From Sporodiniella umbellata (lineage: Eukaryota; Mucoromycota; Mucoromycetes; Mucorales; Rhizopodaceae): DNA of 64,000 nucleotides. The translations under genes were made by a program, and so were the position numbers. Under the pieces are notes generated by a model. The model was not told the DNA's origin and did no database searches. It was given only the letters and a program-made list of their open reading frames with translations. The stretch is taken from contig JAIXMR010000001.1 of the NCBI GenBank assembly GCA_025677835.1, positions 620,001 to 684,000 of the forward strand, written 5' to 3'. Of this stretch, positions 34,455-47,826 are shown one piece after another; position 1 is the first letter of the stretch, and every line of letters begins with the position of its first letter.

Positions 34455-36764
34455 ACTTGAAAGCCTGTCTTATTATAAAAAAACATCATTATATGCACAG
34501 ATCAAATTGTGCTTCTTACTGCCATTTTTAAGCAAAGACATACAGATTAATGTTCAAAAGAAAGAGATAATAATTACAATAAGTTTTTTTCTTTTAAAAG
34601 AAAAACCGGTAATAACAAGCGTTCTTTATGGTTCTTTTCGCGGTCGAACGTATAGAAATCTGGTCCAATAATGTAGCATGAGAATGTTTGATAATTGCTC
34701 CTTCATAAACAAGTCAGATTATTAGACTACTGTGGATATACTTGCAGTTTACAAAGTTCTTTTAAACTATTTAGATGAACGATAATAAATCGAGGGACAA
34801 TATAAACTTTTGTTGTCAATAAAAGTAGCAAGAAAGAACCTTGTTTGTTTTCCTCTCAATACACACTTTATGTCTAAAAAACGTCTTACAAGTAACAAAT
34901 CTTAATGCTAGTAGCTTTTACATAAACAATTATAAATATAATTTAGTTAATTTCATTGTGCATAATCGTTTTTAGCCTGGAAAGTCCTTTCTTCGATTTT
35001 TTCTTACTATGAATACAGTTTTAAAGTATGTTTAATACTTTGATTTTCAGCTCAAGTTCGTTCGCACAACAACAGGTTAATAACTATAGAGTCAAGTCTA
35101 AAATTGTATAGAAATATACCAATACGTATAACCTGCATGTTATCTAAAGTGAAAGTTTGAATTAACTTTTGATAAGAGCTCTAACGCTAATTTTTTTAAA
35201 CATTATAATTCAAAAACAATAGCTATATAGTGTTCCCAAATTAATATCGCACTTTACAATATAAACTATACACAAATACGGAGCGTTGATCCTAAAAACA
35301 CTTTGTATAAGAAACCCTGCAAAAAAAAAAAGATGGAAGGGATTTGGTATAGACCTTTGTTTCTTTTGATTATATCAATAAAAGCTTTCATAGCACATTT
35401 CGTAGATATATATAGCTCATTCAGACTGTAAGTAGGTGTTTCTATTGACATCAGCTAAAGTTACTTCAGTAGTGGTTTTTTTTGTTAATGTCTGGCAAAA
35501 CTTTGATTTTGGTCACAGAGTTGACAATCCAGTATATTTCAACATTTTCTCACACCATGGTTAGTGGTTTGCAACAAAACCAGTGGTCATACAAGTTTTT
35601 CTTACACAAATTCAAGTAAAATAATGAGGTGGTATTTTTGAGCGACACTGATTTTTTTTTAAAAAAAATAAAAAAAAAAACTAGCTCAGAGTCAAATACA
35701 TACAGACAAACGAATATTTATAGTCTTTCTGCTTATGTTGAAAGCAAAAAGAATGAAAAAAGCTGAGAATTCAACACATCCGCCCTTCATTTTTTTTTTT
35801 TTTTTGCTCATTGAAATCAAAAAAGAAACTGAGGAAGCAGCCTGTGGTTGGCAACAACGATCCCAGTATTTTTATGCACAGAGTTTCTTTCTTAACCTTT
35901 GGATTTATAAGCTACCAGTATACAAGCAATTTTGCGTGACGAGGAACACAGAAAGACAAAAGATTACTAGACTCACTAATGATAACGAAATGAGTTTTTT
36001 TATTATTATTTGTGTTGCATATGCTGCTACGCGTATTATTAATAGTAGTAACAAAAAGTAAAAGCTAAAAATTGCAGTAATCGTATTCATTTCATGTTCA
36101 AGTAAAAAAAAAAGAAAAGTATGAGTGCTGTATTTTTCATTGATAGATACACTACATTAGCCAATGCCATACCAGTGATGTTTTTTCTCTTCTTGGTATC
36201 CGAGAGCATAGTGAGTCTCTAGTCTTTACCAGAAAATTTGACTTTCGAACCAAATTTAAAAGTATCTATATATTTTGTTTTTACCAGTCTTATTAATTAG
36301 CTATGTATCTGAATTCATATAGACAAAAGTTATTGCTGACGTTTCGAAAAAGCAGTAAATTTGGATTGTGCATAAAATACAGTAGAATGCAAATGCTAGT
36401 CCAAACTGCTTTAATGCGTTAGGTTTTTAACGGTAAACAAAACTTTTTTTAAACCGAGTTGCAAAAGCTTTGTGGGCAATCTTCAACTTGTATAGAATTT
36501 TAGTGTTCATTCATTTAAGTTGATAAATTCCTTCTTGTTGCATAGGGTTTGGCTAGCCCAAACAAATTTTCACAAAAGAACCGATGGGGTTTATAAATAG
36601 TATTATATAGCATCCATAAAAAACAGTTGGAAATAGTAGATACAAATACCAGATAATACTAAAAATGAGTATGTGTATACCTCTTTTCGCATATAAATAC
36701 ATATGTTTTTAGGCTTTGTTTTTTTATTATTATTATTGTTGTTTTCTTTCTAAAAGAAAAACAG
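34455..36764. other. 2.3-kb gap without a supported gene
   Basis: AT-rich; contains a T/A inverted block near 35652-35680. Frames here are short and lack domains. It holds the promoter of the WDR44-like gene. Confidence 0.5.
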
Positions 36765-38312
36765 TTATCCGCTTGTAGACAATTTCATTTTTTGCTCCAT
36801 ATCTCCAGTCAAATCCGTAATATCATCTCTTTTAATATCATTGTTATTAGGGTTTGCATAATGATGTTGCGATTGTGATTGTGTGTGAATGTGGTGTGCA
36901 TATCTAATTCAGAATGAGATTTCAAAAATATAAGTGTATACAAACGAACGGCCCAAAACAAAAAGGGCCAGATCTTTTAAACTTACTGAGGATGAATAAT
37001 ATGGGGATGTTCAGTTGTCTGATAGAAATGAGAAGGAGCAGGGGCAAAACCGAGCATTGTTTCTGGAGTAATGGGCATCATAGGTCTAACTGAGAATCCA
37101 GCCAAAGGTTGGTGCCTAACAACTCTTCTGCGTGAGGCAGACTGACTTTTCAGTTTTTTTTGTGCAGGGGAATCAGCAAATCGAACTTGCAAAGGTGCCG
37201 ATGAACCTTCAACACTATGACCGCTGAACTTCTCAATAATGGCTGAGGCTGCTTCACGGTCTACCATTCTAGCAAATCCTACGCCTCGGCTTATGCCTGA
37301 TTGGGGGTCTCTTAATATACGACTAGAGACTGTTTGATAAGGAGAAAATAGAACTTCCAACGTCTATATTAACTTTTAGTAATGTTGTTTATGTAGCAAC
37401 CATTTTTCTCTTTCTTAGATATATACCTCCTCAGTAATATCCAAAGGCAAATTTGAAATATATATATTGGTGGATGTTTCGTCTTGAAGGTGTCTAAGAC
37501 GTGAGCTAAAAGATTCCTGTCCAACTTTGGCATAAGAAGACTGGTAGCCAGCCTTATTTAATCCCTCAATAGCCTCTTCACAATCCTTTTCATTTTCAAA
37601 CATAGCAAATCCGTATCCTTTACAATCTCCTGTCTTTTGGTCAATAATGGCTTTCGAAGAAGTGATTGGGCCATATCTATAAAGTAGGTAAATTAAAAAT
37701 GCCATTTGTATTTTAGACTGAATTTTACGCTTGACATAAATCCAAAAATGAATCATCTGTTATTGTAGAAGGTAGCCCTCGAACATAAATGTTGTGTGTA
37801 TGAAATGAGTTGCTTTCTGGCTCTGCTGGCTGATCCCCATTTGGCCGTCTTCTGTGGTCGGCAGTTGATATTATGTATGGGCCTGGGAGGTATTGGTGTG
37901 AAGGGGATCCAGACATGGAGCTAGCGTTTAAGACAGGTGAAGCCAAGTGGAGCGGAGGAAAAGGCTGAGAGTGAGGAGGAAGCATATAGCCTGTGGGGGG
38001 AGATAGTGCCACTTGTTGATATTGAAAAGTGGGGCTGAAGGGTGGGCTAGTAGGATTCATTGAGGGTGATAATGAAGGTGAGCCTGGATAGCTAGCGTAG
38101 TCAGGATAATATTGAACCGAAAATTGCGGGCTGACTGGATATACATAGGCCAAGCTAACAGGATCTCCCGACATATCATAACCGTAAGGTGGATAGGGTG
38201 GTGAAGTAGGGATATTGTGGGTTTCGGGTGTAGTTTTAGGCGTACTATGACTCGACCTCTCTACTTGGGTGCCATTTATCTTCTCATCCGCAACGCTTTC
38301 TATAGTCGTCAT
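36765..38312 (-). CDS. RNA-binding protein with two RRMs, RBMS/MSSP-like
   Basis: Four exons, 38312-37729, 37676-37427, 37363-36987 and 36903-36765, give 449 aa. The first 165 residues are Pro/Ser/Tyr-rich and probably disordered. RRM1 starts near residue 174 (HNIYVRGLPSTITD) with RNP1 KGYGFAMF; RRM2 starts near 262 (TNIYISNLPLDITEE) with RNP1 RGVGFARM. The pair and its spacing match the RBMS/MSSP family, including SRILRDPQSGISRGVGFARM. The C-terminus is His/Gln-rich and ends in a short acidic helix. The family binds AU-rich single strands in mRNA control. The last exon restores a C-terminus that would otherwise be lost at 36983. A T27 tract on the coding strand lies 70 bp before the ATG. Confidence 0.88.
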
Positions 38313-38379
38313 TAAAGAATTGAAAAATAAAAGAAAAAAAGTTTCTAGATTCTAAGACTTTTTTTAGTGAAATAAAAGC

Positions 38380-38410
<31 letters not shown>

Positions 38411-39083
38411 AGGGCAAAAAAAAAAAAGAAAAGAGAGAGAAAAAAAGGAGAAAAAGAGGAGAAGGGCAAAAGTAAAGAAAAGAAGTTTGTCGTCATCACA
38501 CTTTTTCGTATGCCTCTTTTCCTTTTTATTGTGTCTATTTTAATTTTCCTTTGTTTTGTTATAGAATTCCGATGGTTTCCTCTTACTTCTCTTTTTTTTT
38601 GTCTTGTCGCTATTGCTTTTCCTTGCTCTTTCACTACTATTAATCAGGTTGTTATGCACTCGACCTTCGCTTCCAAATTAGGTATACTATTCAATCTGAC
38701 ACGTGGTAACACAAAAGGTCCACACTGCTATGTATAAGGCATAAAGATACTCAGGTTCACAAAAAATCTGAAGTAACTCGTTGCCTTGTTTGCTTCTTTC
38801 GCCTACTTCATTACTATCCAATTTTCCTTACCATCGAAATCGGATACTGAAACTGAAAACTCTCATACATAATTCAAATGCAGTCTATTCTCATAAGATG
38901 ACACGCTATAACGGTTTATGTTTACGGATAACTCAAAGTACAATCTTTGATACGAAGAAACAGCTAACAAGCTAAGATAAACAAAAAAAAGTACAATAGC
39001 CCAATCTAAATGTGTTTATTTAAATGGTAACAAAAACGTATTATAGACGTTTCAAAACGACTATTGGCTGTGTTTCCCTTGTT
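38313..39083. promoter_or_regulatory. Upstream region of the RBMS-like gene
   Basis: Contains a purine-rich (plus strand) tract from 38381 to 38480, beginning with A27 at 38381-38407. On the coding strand this is a long T/C-rich block just before the start, as in many highly transcribed fungal promoters. No gene seen. Confidence 0.5.
38381..38407. repeat. A27 homopolymer (T27 on the coding strand)
   Basis: Lies about 70 bp upstream of the RBMS-like ATG; a candidate nucleosome-excluding poly(dA:dT) tract. Confidence 0.85.
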
Positions 39084-40797
39084 TTAAGGTCGGTAAAGAA
39101 TACGAGGGCCATGTGTTCTTACTTTTTCTAGTCTTTGAGGCAAAACATGATCATACATCAACTGAGCCCATTCACATAACATGGGCCTTGTATCACGAGG
39201 ATCAAATGTCTCTGCTGTACGGATAGGGGGTCGAACAGCCTCAAATTGGCTCATTATCTTTTCATACAGTCCATTGCGCTTTTCTCCAGCTGCGTCCAGC
39301 TCCCTCTTGTACGCTGGCTATAAAATGTAGCTAGACTTGTTTGTTTTTATTTCGCGATGCCTTACATAAATGCCACCTTCCAAAGGCAGACTGCCCCAGT
39401 CCCCGCTTGGCCAAGCAATAGGCATATTTGGTGTACGGTTGTCTACAAAAGCAGCACCTGCTACACCAAATATTTTACGGAGCACAATACTGAAATGTTG
39501 AACATCACATTGATAGAGTGCTGCGGTTAATGTAGATCCGTGTCGTATGGTGCTAATAAACGGTAAGATAAAGGGAGAATGAGGATACAATACTCACGCC
39601 TCTTTTTCTGCTTTAGTACCTACAACAAAACCGGCATAGTCTGCAAAGCTCAAGACAGGAATATCCAAAGTGTCACACAAATCAATAGGGTGTCTGAACT
39701 TTTGGCAGCTCAAACTAGAAAGCACACTTCCATGTAGGGTACAATCAAACGAAAGAACACCCACCACACGTCCATTGAAACAATCCAAGCCGCACACAGC
39801 ACTGTCGCCCCATTGGTGTCCAATTTCAAACCAGGAGTCTTTATCGACCACGCGGACAAGAATATCGCGAACTTGATACATTCGCTAGCGCCTTTTAGGA
39901 ATGATCGACAACAGATCGTCCTCGCGACGATCCACAGGATCACGGTTTTCTCGCAAAGGGGGAAATTGGTTACTATTAGTGGGCATATAGCTTGGAAAGG
40001 CACGAATCTGACCAAAACAGCCCTGTTCTGAGCTTGTCAGGTTATCAAACGTACCATTCGAAACATGAATATGAGCTCCGCCTAGGCTTTCTTTTGTGAC
40101 TTTTTCAAGTGTCGCGTTGGCGACAATAGGGGACCAGCGGAGAAAAGGGAGCCAATATCTTGAGCAACAACAGAGAAATGAGACAGGGTGGCACGCGCTG
40201 CTCCAAGTCCGACAGCAGAACCCAATGCAGCTGTCACCACTGGAATCTCGGATTAACTGGAAACCATATCATGCATACCAAACAGAGGAGGTAGATAGGT
40301 AGCACCCTTTTCTAACATCAGAGTGACTGATCTTCCGCCACTACTACCATCTATCAAACGAACCTGCAGAAAAAAAAACTTGAATACCAAAGTGAAGTAC
40401 CTGCTCTGTTTACCATAGGCATCTTGACTCTCCTTGCTAGCTGTTCAGCAAAGAGGGATTTGCCCCACACAGCACCATCAGCATGACCTCCTCGAATCAC
40501 AAAATCACCCGCTGCTACAATTACATCGCGTGCTTCCACTTGACCTCAACCAGCAATAAATTTAATGCCTGTGTAACTTTTCAAAGTGCCATCAGGATGG
40601 TATTTGGCAAGCCCTGCAATACTTCCAACCTCTCGAAAACCTGCTGGATCCAAATAATGGCCAATTCTCTCCCTTACCCAAAATCTGCCTGTGGTCTTTT
40701 GTATCAAATAACATCTGTCGTTCATGTCTGCCACTCGGTTCACATATTGACGCTTTTTAACGTCAATCAAACGTCCTGAAGAAAAATAAGCATTCAT
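39084..40797 (-). pseudogene. Decayed acyl-CoA carboxylase carboxyltransferase gene
   Basis: The reading follows the biotin-dependent carboxyltransferase family (PCC/MCC beta type) over about 500 residues: VRERIGHYLDPAGFREVG, FVIRGGHADGAVWGKS, RLIDGSSGGRSV, GGAHIHVSNGT, DPVDRREDDLLSIIP, DTLDIPVLSFADYAGF, WPSGDWGSLPLEGG and DPRDTRP. Four lesions break it: TGA at 40546-40548, TAA at 40253-40255, a lost base in the C run at 40129-40132 that shifts the frame between FSAGP and IVANATLEK, and TAG at 39885-39887. None is removable by an intron without deleting conserved residues. Three introns with good sites and phases remain (about 40366-40416, 39553-39597, 39318-39365), so it is not a processed copy. 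The 5' end is unclear; a further exon may lie near 40840-40875. Confidence 0.85.
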
Positions 40798-41131
40798 CCT
40801 GAATATTTATTCATACTCATACCCTCCACTCAGATTTTTCTAAAGCTTCATCCAGCTTCAAATAGCTTGAAATCTGCTCTATTCTTTTTTTTTTTTTTGG
40901 TTTTATTGGACATCTTCTCAATAAACACTTAAATAAAAAGCATAAACAGAAAAAAAGAAAAAATGGGTGTTTTTTTAACTTTTCGTGCAAATACCCTTTA
41001 GTCAAAAAGTTACACAACAAAAGAGATTACTTCAATGATGCAAGTCACGTCATGAAAGTGTATTAGTTTTCACTTTGCACTTTTTTTAAGTTCTTTTTTC
41101 GAGTATTCATTTAAAACAATAGAAAGGGAAA
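40798..41131. other. Short divergent gap
   Basis: Lies between the 5' end of the pseudogene and the 41132 gene; holds a possible decayed first exon (DEALEKSEWR, near 40840) and a T-rich promoter stretch. Confidence 0.4.
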
Positions 41132-42144
41132 ATGGCTAGCTTAAACGATACATTGTTCGAACGTTTGCGAGAAAGAATGAAGGCAGAGGATTTCACAGAG
41201 CAAGAAATTCAAAAAATAGACCAAGCAAGAAACAAACTCCAAATGCATAGTAAATGACATGAACTATGCTCTTTACTTTTTTTTTTTCTTACGCTTTTAT
41301 TATATAGCAAGACTCGGCGCCTTTGCTGGAGCTACAGCTACTTACTTTTTAGGTAAGAGTACAAAAATATTGTTGGGGGTTTTTTTTCTTAAAAAAAAAA
41401 TTTGAATAGCTAAAAGCAAACAATTCAAGCCTCTTCGAGTACTCTTCTTGACCGGTGGTGGACTTATATTTGGTACACAGATAGGATTTCTTTCAGGTTC
41501 TTTGGCAGGTCTAAAGTTAATCAATGGCTTACCTAATCCTCAACGTGTTGTCAATATTATGAGAGAAATCCAGTAAGAGGTTTTTTCTTTGAATACATAC
41601 GTATATGTATATGTTAAGCATATGATTAGATTAGAAACAGTACAGGGAAAGGTAGCCCCCACTGAAGGTATGCGATCCCAGGCTCCGCAATTGCCTCAAA
41701 GTAGGCGCCCACAAACAGCAGTGATAGACGAATTCTCTCCAGAGATCCAGGATACACAAGCAAAAGAAGACAGTAAAATTAGGATTTTTGAAAGAAACAA
41801 AGTATTATCAAATACTTATTTTTTTTTTTTTGGTATAAGACTGGGAGAACTATCAAAAACCGTCTGTAGAGAAGCCAGTAGAGAGACACATCCAAATGGA
41901 AAACACATCTAGTACATGGGATAAAATCCGTTCTCAAAATTTACCCAACAATTCATGGTCTAAAATCCGTTCAGAAGCTCAAAATAATTCAATGGATGAA
42001 AGTCAGATTGCCAAAGCACGAGCAGATAGAGCCAATCGACTTCGTGAACGTTCAGAATTTGAACAAGAATTGCCGCGTACACGAGAAGAAGACATAAGAA
42101 GAACTACAGGTCGAAAGAATCAATTTGGTGATTTGTTGGAATAA
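41132..42144 (+). CDS. Small membrane protein, possibly OCIA-domain-like
   Basis: Five exons, 41132-41249, 41308-41352, 41410-41572, 41630-41772 and 41840-42144, give 257 aa. The N-terminal 40 residues are a charged helix (FTEQEIQKIDQARNK). Two hydrophobic segments follow, GAFAGATATYFLA and FLTGGGLIFGTQIGFLSGSL, separated by a basic loop (KSKQFKPLR). The rest is soluble, with two Trp repeats (WDKIRSQN, WSKIRSEA) and a basic end ending NQFGDLLE. The topology recalls OCIA-domain proteins of mitochondria and endosomes, but I cannot confirm that. The second intron carries a T-block/A-block pair. It is 136 bp upstream of the mannosidase on the same strand. Confidence 0.75.
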
Positions 42145-42280
42145 AAGCTAAAGGGGGCGATTAACAAATCAGCCAAAGGAAAAATATGTTAATAAATATC
42201 TACACATCTCATTCTACTATATATTTTTTTTTTTTTGTTATTTTTGCTGTTTTCTTGTGTTTTTTCTGCTGTGCTTCTTT

Positions 42281-44322
<2,042 letters not shown>

Positions 44323-44334
44323 TTTCGGCAGAAC

Positions 44335-44357
44335 AAAAAAAAAAAAAAAAAAAAAAC
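44335..44357. repeat. A23 homopolymer in the mannosidase 3' flank
   Basis: Starts 13 nt after the mannosidase stop, between the convergent mannosidase and PAK kinase genes. It may be part of the 3' UTR. Confidence 0.85.
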
Positions 44358-44531
44358 CCTCTCTAAAAACAAAGAAAACTAGAATGAACTCTTTTTTTTT
44401 TTTTAATATCACTTGTATATATGTATTTTTTTATTTTAACTGTTTATGGTTTCAAAGAGTGTGTTTGTATAGATATATACATGATAGAGTGTATTTATTT
44501 ATTTAAAAGGGAAAGAGAAGAGGAGTGGTTT

Positions 44532-47026
44532 TTACAAAGGCTCTTTACTTTTCTTTTTAAATCTTAAAAGTGACGGCAAAAGCAATTCAACGCGACCTGC
44601 TTTTTTAAGGAATTCATGCTAATAGAAAGACTGGTTGTGAACAAGATGTATATAGATAGATAGATGTGTGTGTATGTGTGTGTGTAGGCATAAAAAAAAA
44701 AAGAAAGAAAAAGACAAGAAAAAAAAAAGAAAGTTTTTACCTGTAATAATTCAGCAGCTGTTGCTCTTGACTTTACATCGACACACAAACATTCAGGCAA
44801 AAATTTTTGAAGTTCTGATGAAAGCGATTTGGGGTCTTTGAGTGTGGGTGTGCCATTTGTGGCAATGAGGTAGAGAGCTTTTAAAGGTTCCTCGTCTAAA
44901 TAAGGCGGCTCTTTTTCAATCATTTCTATGACCATGATACCTAGTGACCAGATGTCTACTTTGGCACCATATTCTTTTTGCTTGACTACCTCAGGCGCCA
45001 TCCAGTAAGGGGTACCAACCATTGTAGCCCTTTTGTTTTTTTGATCTGTTAGCTTGGCACAGTAACCAAAATCACTGATCTTAACCTGGCCAAGAAAGTT
45101 AAGCAAAACGTTATCCGATTTGATATCACGATGAATTATGTTTTGGCTGTGTAAATGTTCGAGTCCTTTTGCAGTCTATTATATAAATACATATACATGA
45201 GAATTATTAGGCCCAGAAAAAAAAAAAAAAAAGCAGATGTTACCTCAAGACAGACAGTAGCAATTTGTTGTTCTGTCATTACATTATTATCAATTACATC
45301 TGTCAATGGGCCACCTTCCATATATTCCATGATAACCCATAATTGGTTTTGAACAAGATAGGAATCCAAAAAGTTGACAATATTGCCGTGATGCGATTCT
45401 TTCATAATCATGATCTCGTTGACAATCAAATCCAGTCTAGACTGTTTGGCCAGATCCATTCGCTTCACGGCTACTCTGCTCTTGGTATTGATATGATTTG
45501 CGAGGTAGACAGATCCTGAAGCCCTAATTATATTTCGATTCCTTATAAGATCCTTGAATATCAAAATATCTGGTGTGTTTACCCTTGACCGATACGTTTG
45601 TCTTGCTTGTATAATAGATTGGGATTACCACTGTTGACGACGGATTTAAGTTTTTCCAGAATTTGATGGTTTGACATGGAGCTCACCCTTTGTTCTTTCT
45701 TTTTCTGAACCTGCTTTTCGACAAAAGTTGCAGATGTACGATTAGAAGGTACAGGTGTTGACATTTGGTGTTGCGGTATTGGCGCTTTTAATGTTTTGTT
45801 TGTTTTTGGTGTCATATAACGCTTCAAGTTCCTATCACGATCTAATGCAGCTGCAGCTTCTTTTAATTCTTCTTTTTCCCTTTCAAACCTGGTATTTTTG
45901 TCGTTTGCGATAATTGTAGTTGCAGTGGTATTTACAGACGCTATCAGTTTAGGTAACCGCGTACTTGCTTTGCGCGGCAACAAATTCGGAAGATCGACTG
46001 CAAGCTTAGAGTGTGTAGGCTATAATGATATAAATGGCTTGTTTACTTTTTTTTTTTTGTTTTTTGTTTACTTCTTCTATTTTCTTTAGTGGTTGAATCT
46101 TGAAAAAAAAAAAAAAAAAAAAGGGTTTAGAGATAAACATTGCACAAAAAGATAAAGTAGGAAGGCGGGTGTACCTCAAAAGGTGCTTTACTAGGCAGAT
46201 CCGGTCTCACTTTTTTGGTCTGTGTAGGTCGTGCAGGAGGTGGACGAATCTGAACAGGAGCAGGTGTAGATTTGCTCGTACTAGGTTTAGCAGCAGCAAC
46301 GACAGAAGCAGGAGCATCCCACTTTTGTTTTGGTTTCTCCACTCTTGTTTGCTCAGTATAAAAATCAAGCGCTTGTAAGACAGCCTGTGGATTTTTGGCT
46401 GCATCTTCTGGTGTGATTTTTGAACCCTTTAATAATACATTCCATTGATCGGGTAAGCCCTTTCAAAATGACAAAAAAAAAAAAAAAAAAAGAAAAAGCG
46501 AGAAACATTAATAACAAAAATATAGAAGCGGAAAGGTGAGCTTACTGTGAACACGCCAGTAGCCGGATTAAAGCCTACATGCACTTTATGTACGAAATCT
46601 GTTGGCCCGGAGACACCCAAAGGAGATCTCTATGACAGAATGATGATTTAGTTGACTTGTTGTTATGGCCGATTGGATCTTATTTTGTATTACATTATAT
46701 ATTTCGTCCATCCAAGAATACAGTTCTTCATCGTTTCGACAAGCAATGTAGTAAGACCTTGATTTGGTCTCCAGCTCAAAACAATAAGGCTTCAGCTCTG
46801 ATCGCGTGACAGAAGTCATTTCTTTTAAGAAGGCTATAGCTATACATTGGCCTGTTTGCTATAACAAATATATAAGGATTACTTCCTAAAGGCCAATTTT
46901 ATTTACTTCATTTCTATGAAATGTGATTGCCTGATCTCTCAAAACTACATATCTTTTGGACCATATCCAGGCACGAAAGCCGTCCTCCTTAACCTGGAGG
47001 TAACCATCTTTTTTAATGTCAGTCAT
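44532..47026 (-). CDS. CLA4: PAK-family kinase, Cla4-like (PH-CRIB-kinase)
   Basis: Nine exons: 47026-46907, 46858-46694, 46629-46546, 46459-46175, 46098-46072, 46019-45583, 45523-45244, 45175-44741 and 44618-44532. They give 639 aa. Residues 4-95 form a PH domain ([26 protein letters not shown]). The CRIB motif follows directly ([16 protein letters not shown]), then a Pro/Ala-rich linker. The kinase domain starts near 365: [26 protein letters not shown] near 481, [17 protein letters not shown] and [14 protein letters not shown] plus CRIB plus STE20-type kinase is the Cla4 architecture, distinguishing it from Ste20, which lacks PH. Cla4 acts downstream of Cdc42 in polarity and septins. The 27-nt exon at 46072-46098 is optional and less certain. 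Confidence 0.92.
44655..44690. repeat. Short (GATA)n/(TG)n microsatellite in an intron
   Basis: Inside the last intron of the PAK kinase gene; a few GATA units followed by TG repeats on the plus strand. Confidence 0.7.
46103..46122. repeat. A20 homopolymer (polypyrimidine tract of an intron)
   Basis: On the coding strand it is T20 just before the CAAG acceptor of the 27-nt exon, and probably serves as its polypyrimidine tract. Confidence 0.8.
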
Positions 47027-47465
47027 AGTGGCAGAATGATGATAAAAAACCAAAAAAAAAAAAAGAAAAAAAAAAAATTTATGAGTGGAAATATTAAGGG
47101 GGTTGTGGGGGCTACTTTTTTTTTTGTATACATGTAGAATATATTCTAGGGGAATTTGCTCTCTTTTGGGGCTTTTATTATTATTTGTTATTATTATTAT
47201 TATTCGGGATAATATCCGAAAGAGAGAGAGAGCGAAATTGGGCGAGTGAAATGTACATAAATAAACCCCATAAATGTAATGCAAATCAATTTAAACCAAA
47301 ATGCAGGTTCAGCCTGATAGCTACACTTACTCATACTCACATACATTGCTCGTTGATGAGAGTAAAGAAAGCAAATTTTTAGAGGAAGGAAAAGCGTGTA
47401 TCAATGCGCGTCTCGCTATATACAACGAAAGGGTCAAACAGAAAGAAAAAAGATAAACGTACTGG

Positions 47466-47493
47466 TTTTTTTTTTTTTTTTTTTTTTTTTTTT
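47466..47493. repeat. T28 homopolymer
   Basis: Within the PAK/STE12 divergent promoter region. Confidence 0.85.
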
Positions 47494-47640
47494 GGCGGCA
47501 ACACGGTTGATTTTAAATACCAAAAAAAGTCATTGTCACACCAAAACCAGATTTTATTTCTCCTCTTATTCCACACGCGGCTTTCCCCCCTCACTGTGTC
47601 TTTCTTTGCATTTGGGTCTCTTTTCTTTTTTCTTTCTCCT

Positions 47641-47644
<4 letters not shown>

Positions 47645-47686
<42 letters not shown>

Positions 47687-47712
47687 ATATACATATATAT
47701 ATATATATATTA
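47645..47712. repeat. (TA)n-(TG)n-(TA)n compound microsatellite
   Basis: About 68 bp of alternating purine-pyrimidine sequence 115 bp before the STE12 start. It can adopt cruciform or Z-like structure. Confidence 0.9.
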
Positions 47713-47764
47713 TAAATAAACGGACAGATGTTTCTGTTTTCTTTTCCTTTCTTTCTCTTTAATA

Positions 47765-47787
47765 TTTTTTTTTTTTTTTTTTTTTTT
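47765..47787. repeat. T23 tract before STE12
   Basis: Ends 39 bp before the STE12 ATG, on the coding strand. Confidence 0.85.
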
Positions 47788-47826
47788 CAATAGTCTGTAT
47801 TATATTTTGTATTAAAACATATAAAG

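Larger units (their letters stand above)
47027..47826. promoter_or_regulatory. Divergent promoter region, PAK kinase / STE12
   Basis: This 800-bp gap separates two head-to-head starts. It holds T28 at 47466-47493, a (TA)n(TG)n microsatellite at 47645-47712 and T23 at 47765-47787, 39 bp before the STE12 ATG. The kinase side has an (AAT)n-like tract near 47180-47205 and short A runs. The T tracts are likely poly(dA:dT) promoter elements. Confidence 0.55.

Noticed and set aside
39710..40302. Plus- and other-frame readings across the carboxyltransferase pseudogene
   Set aside because: Only the minus-strand broken frame matches a protein family.
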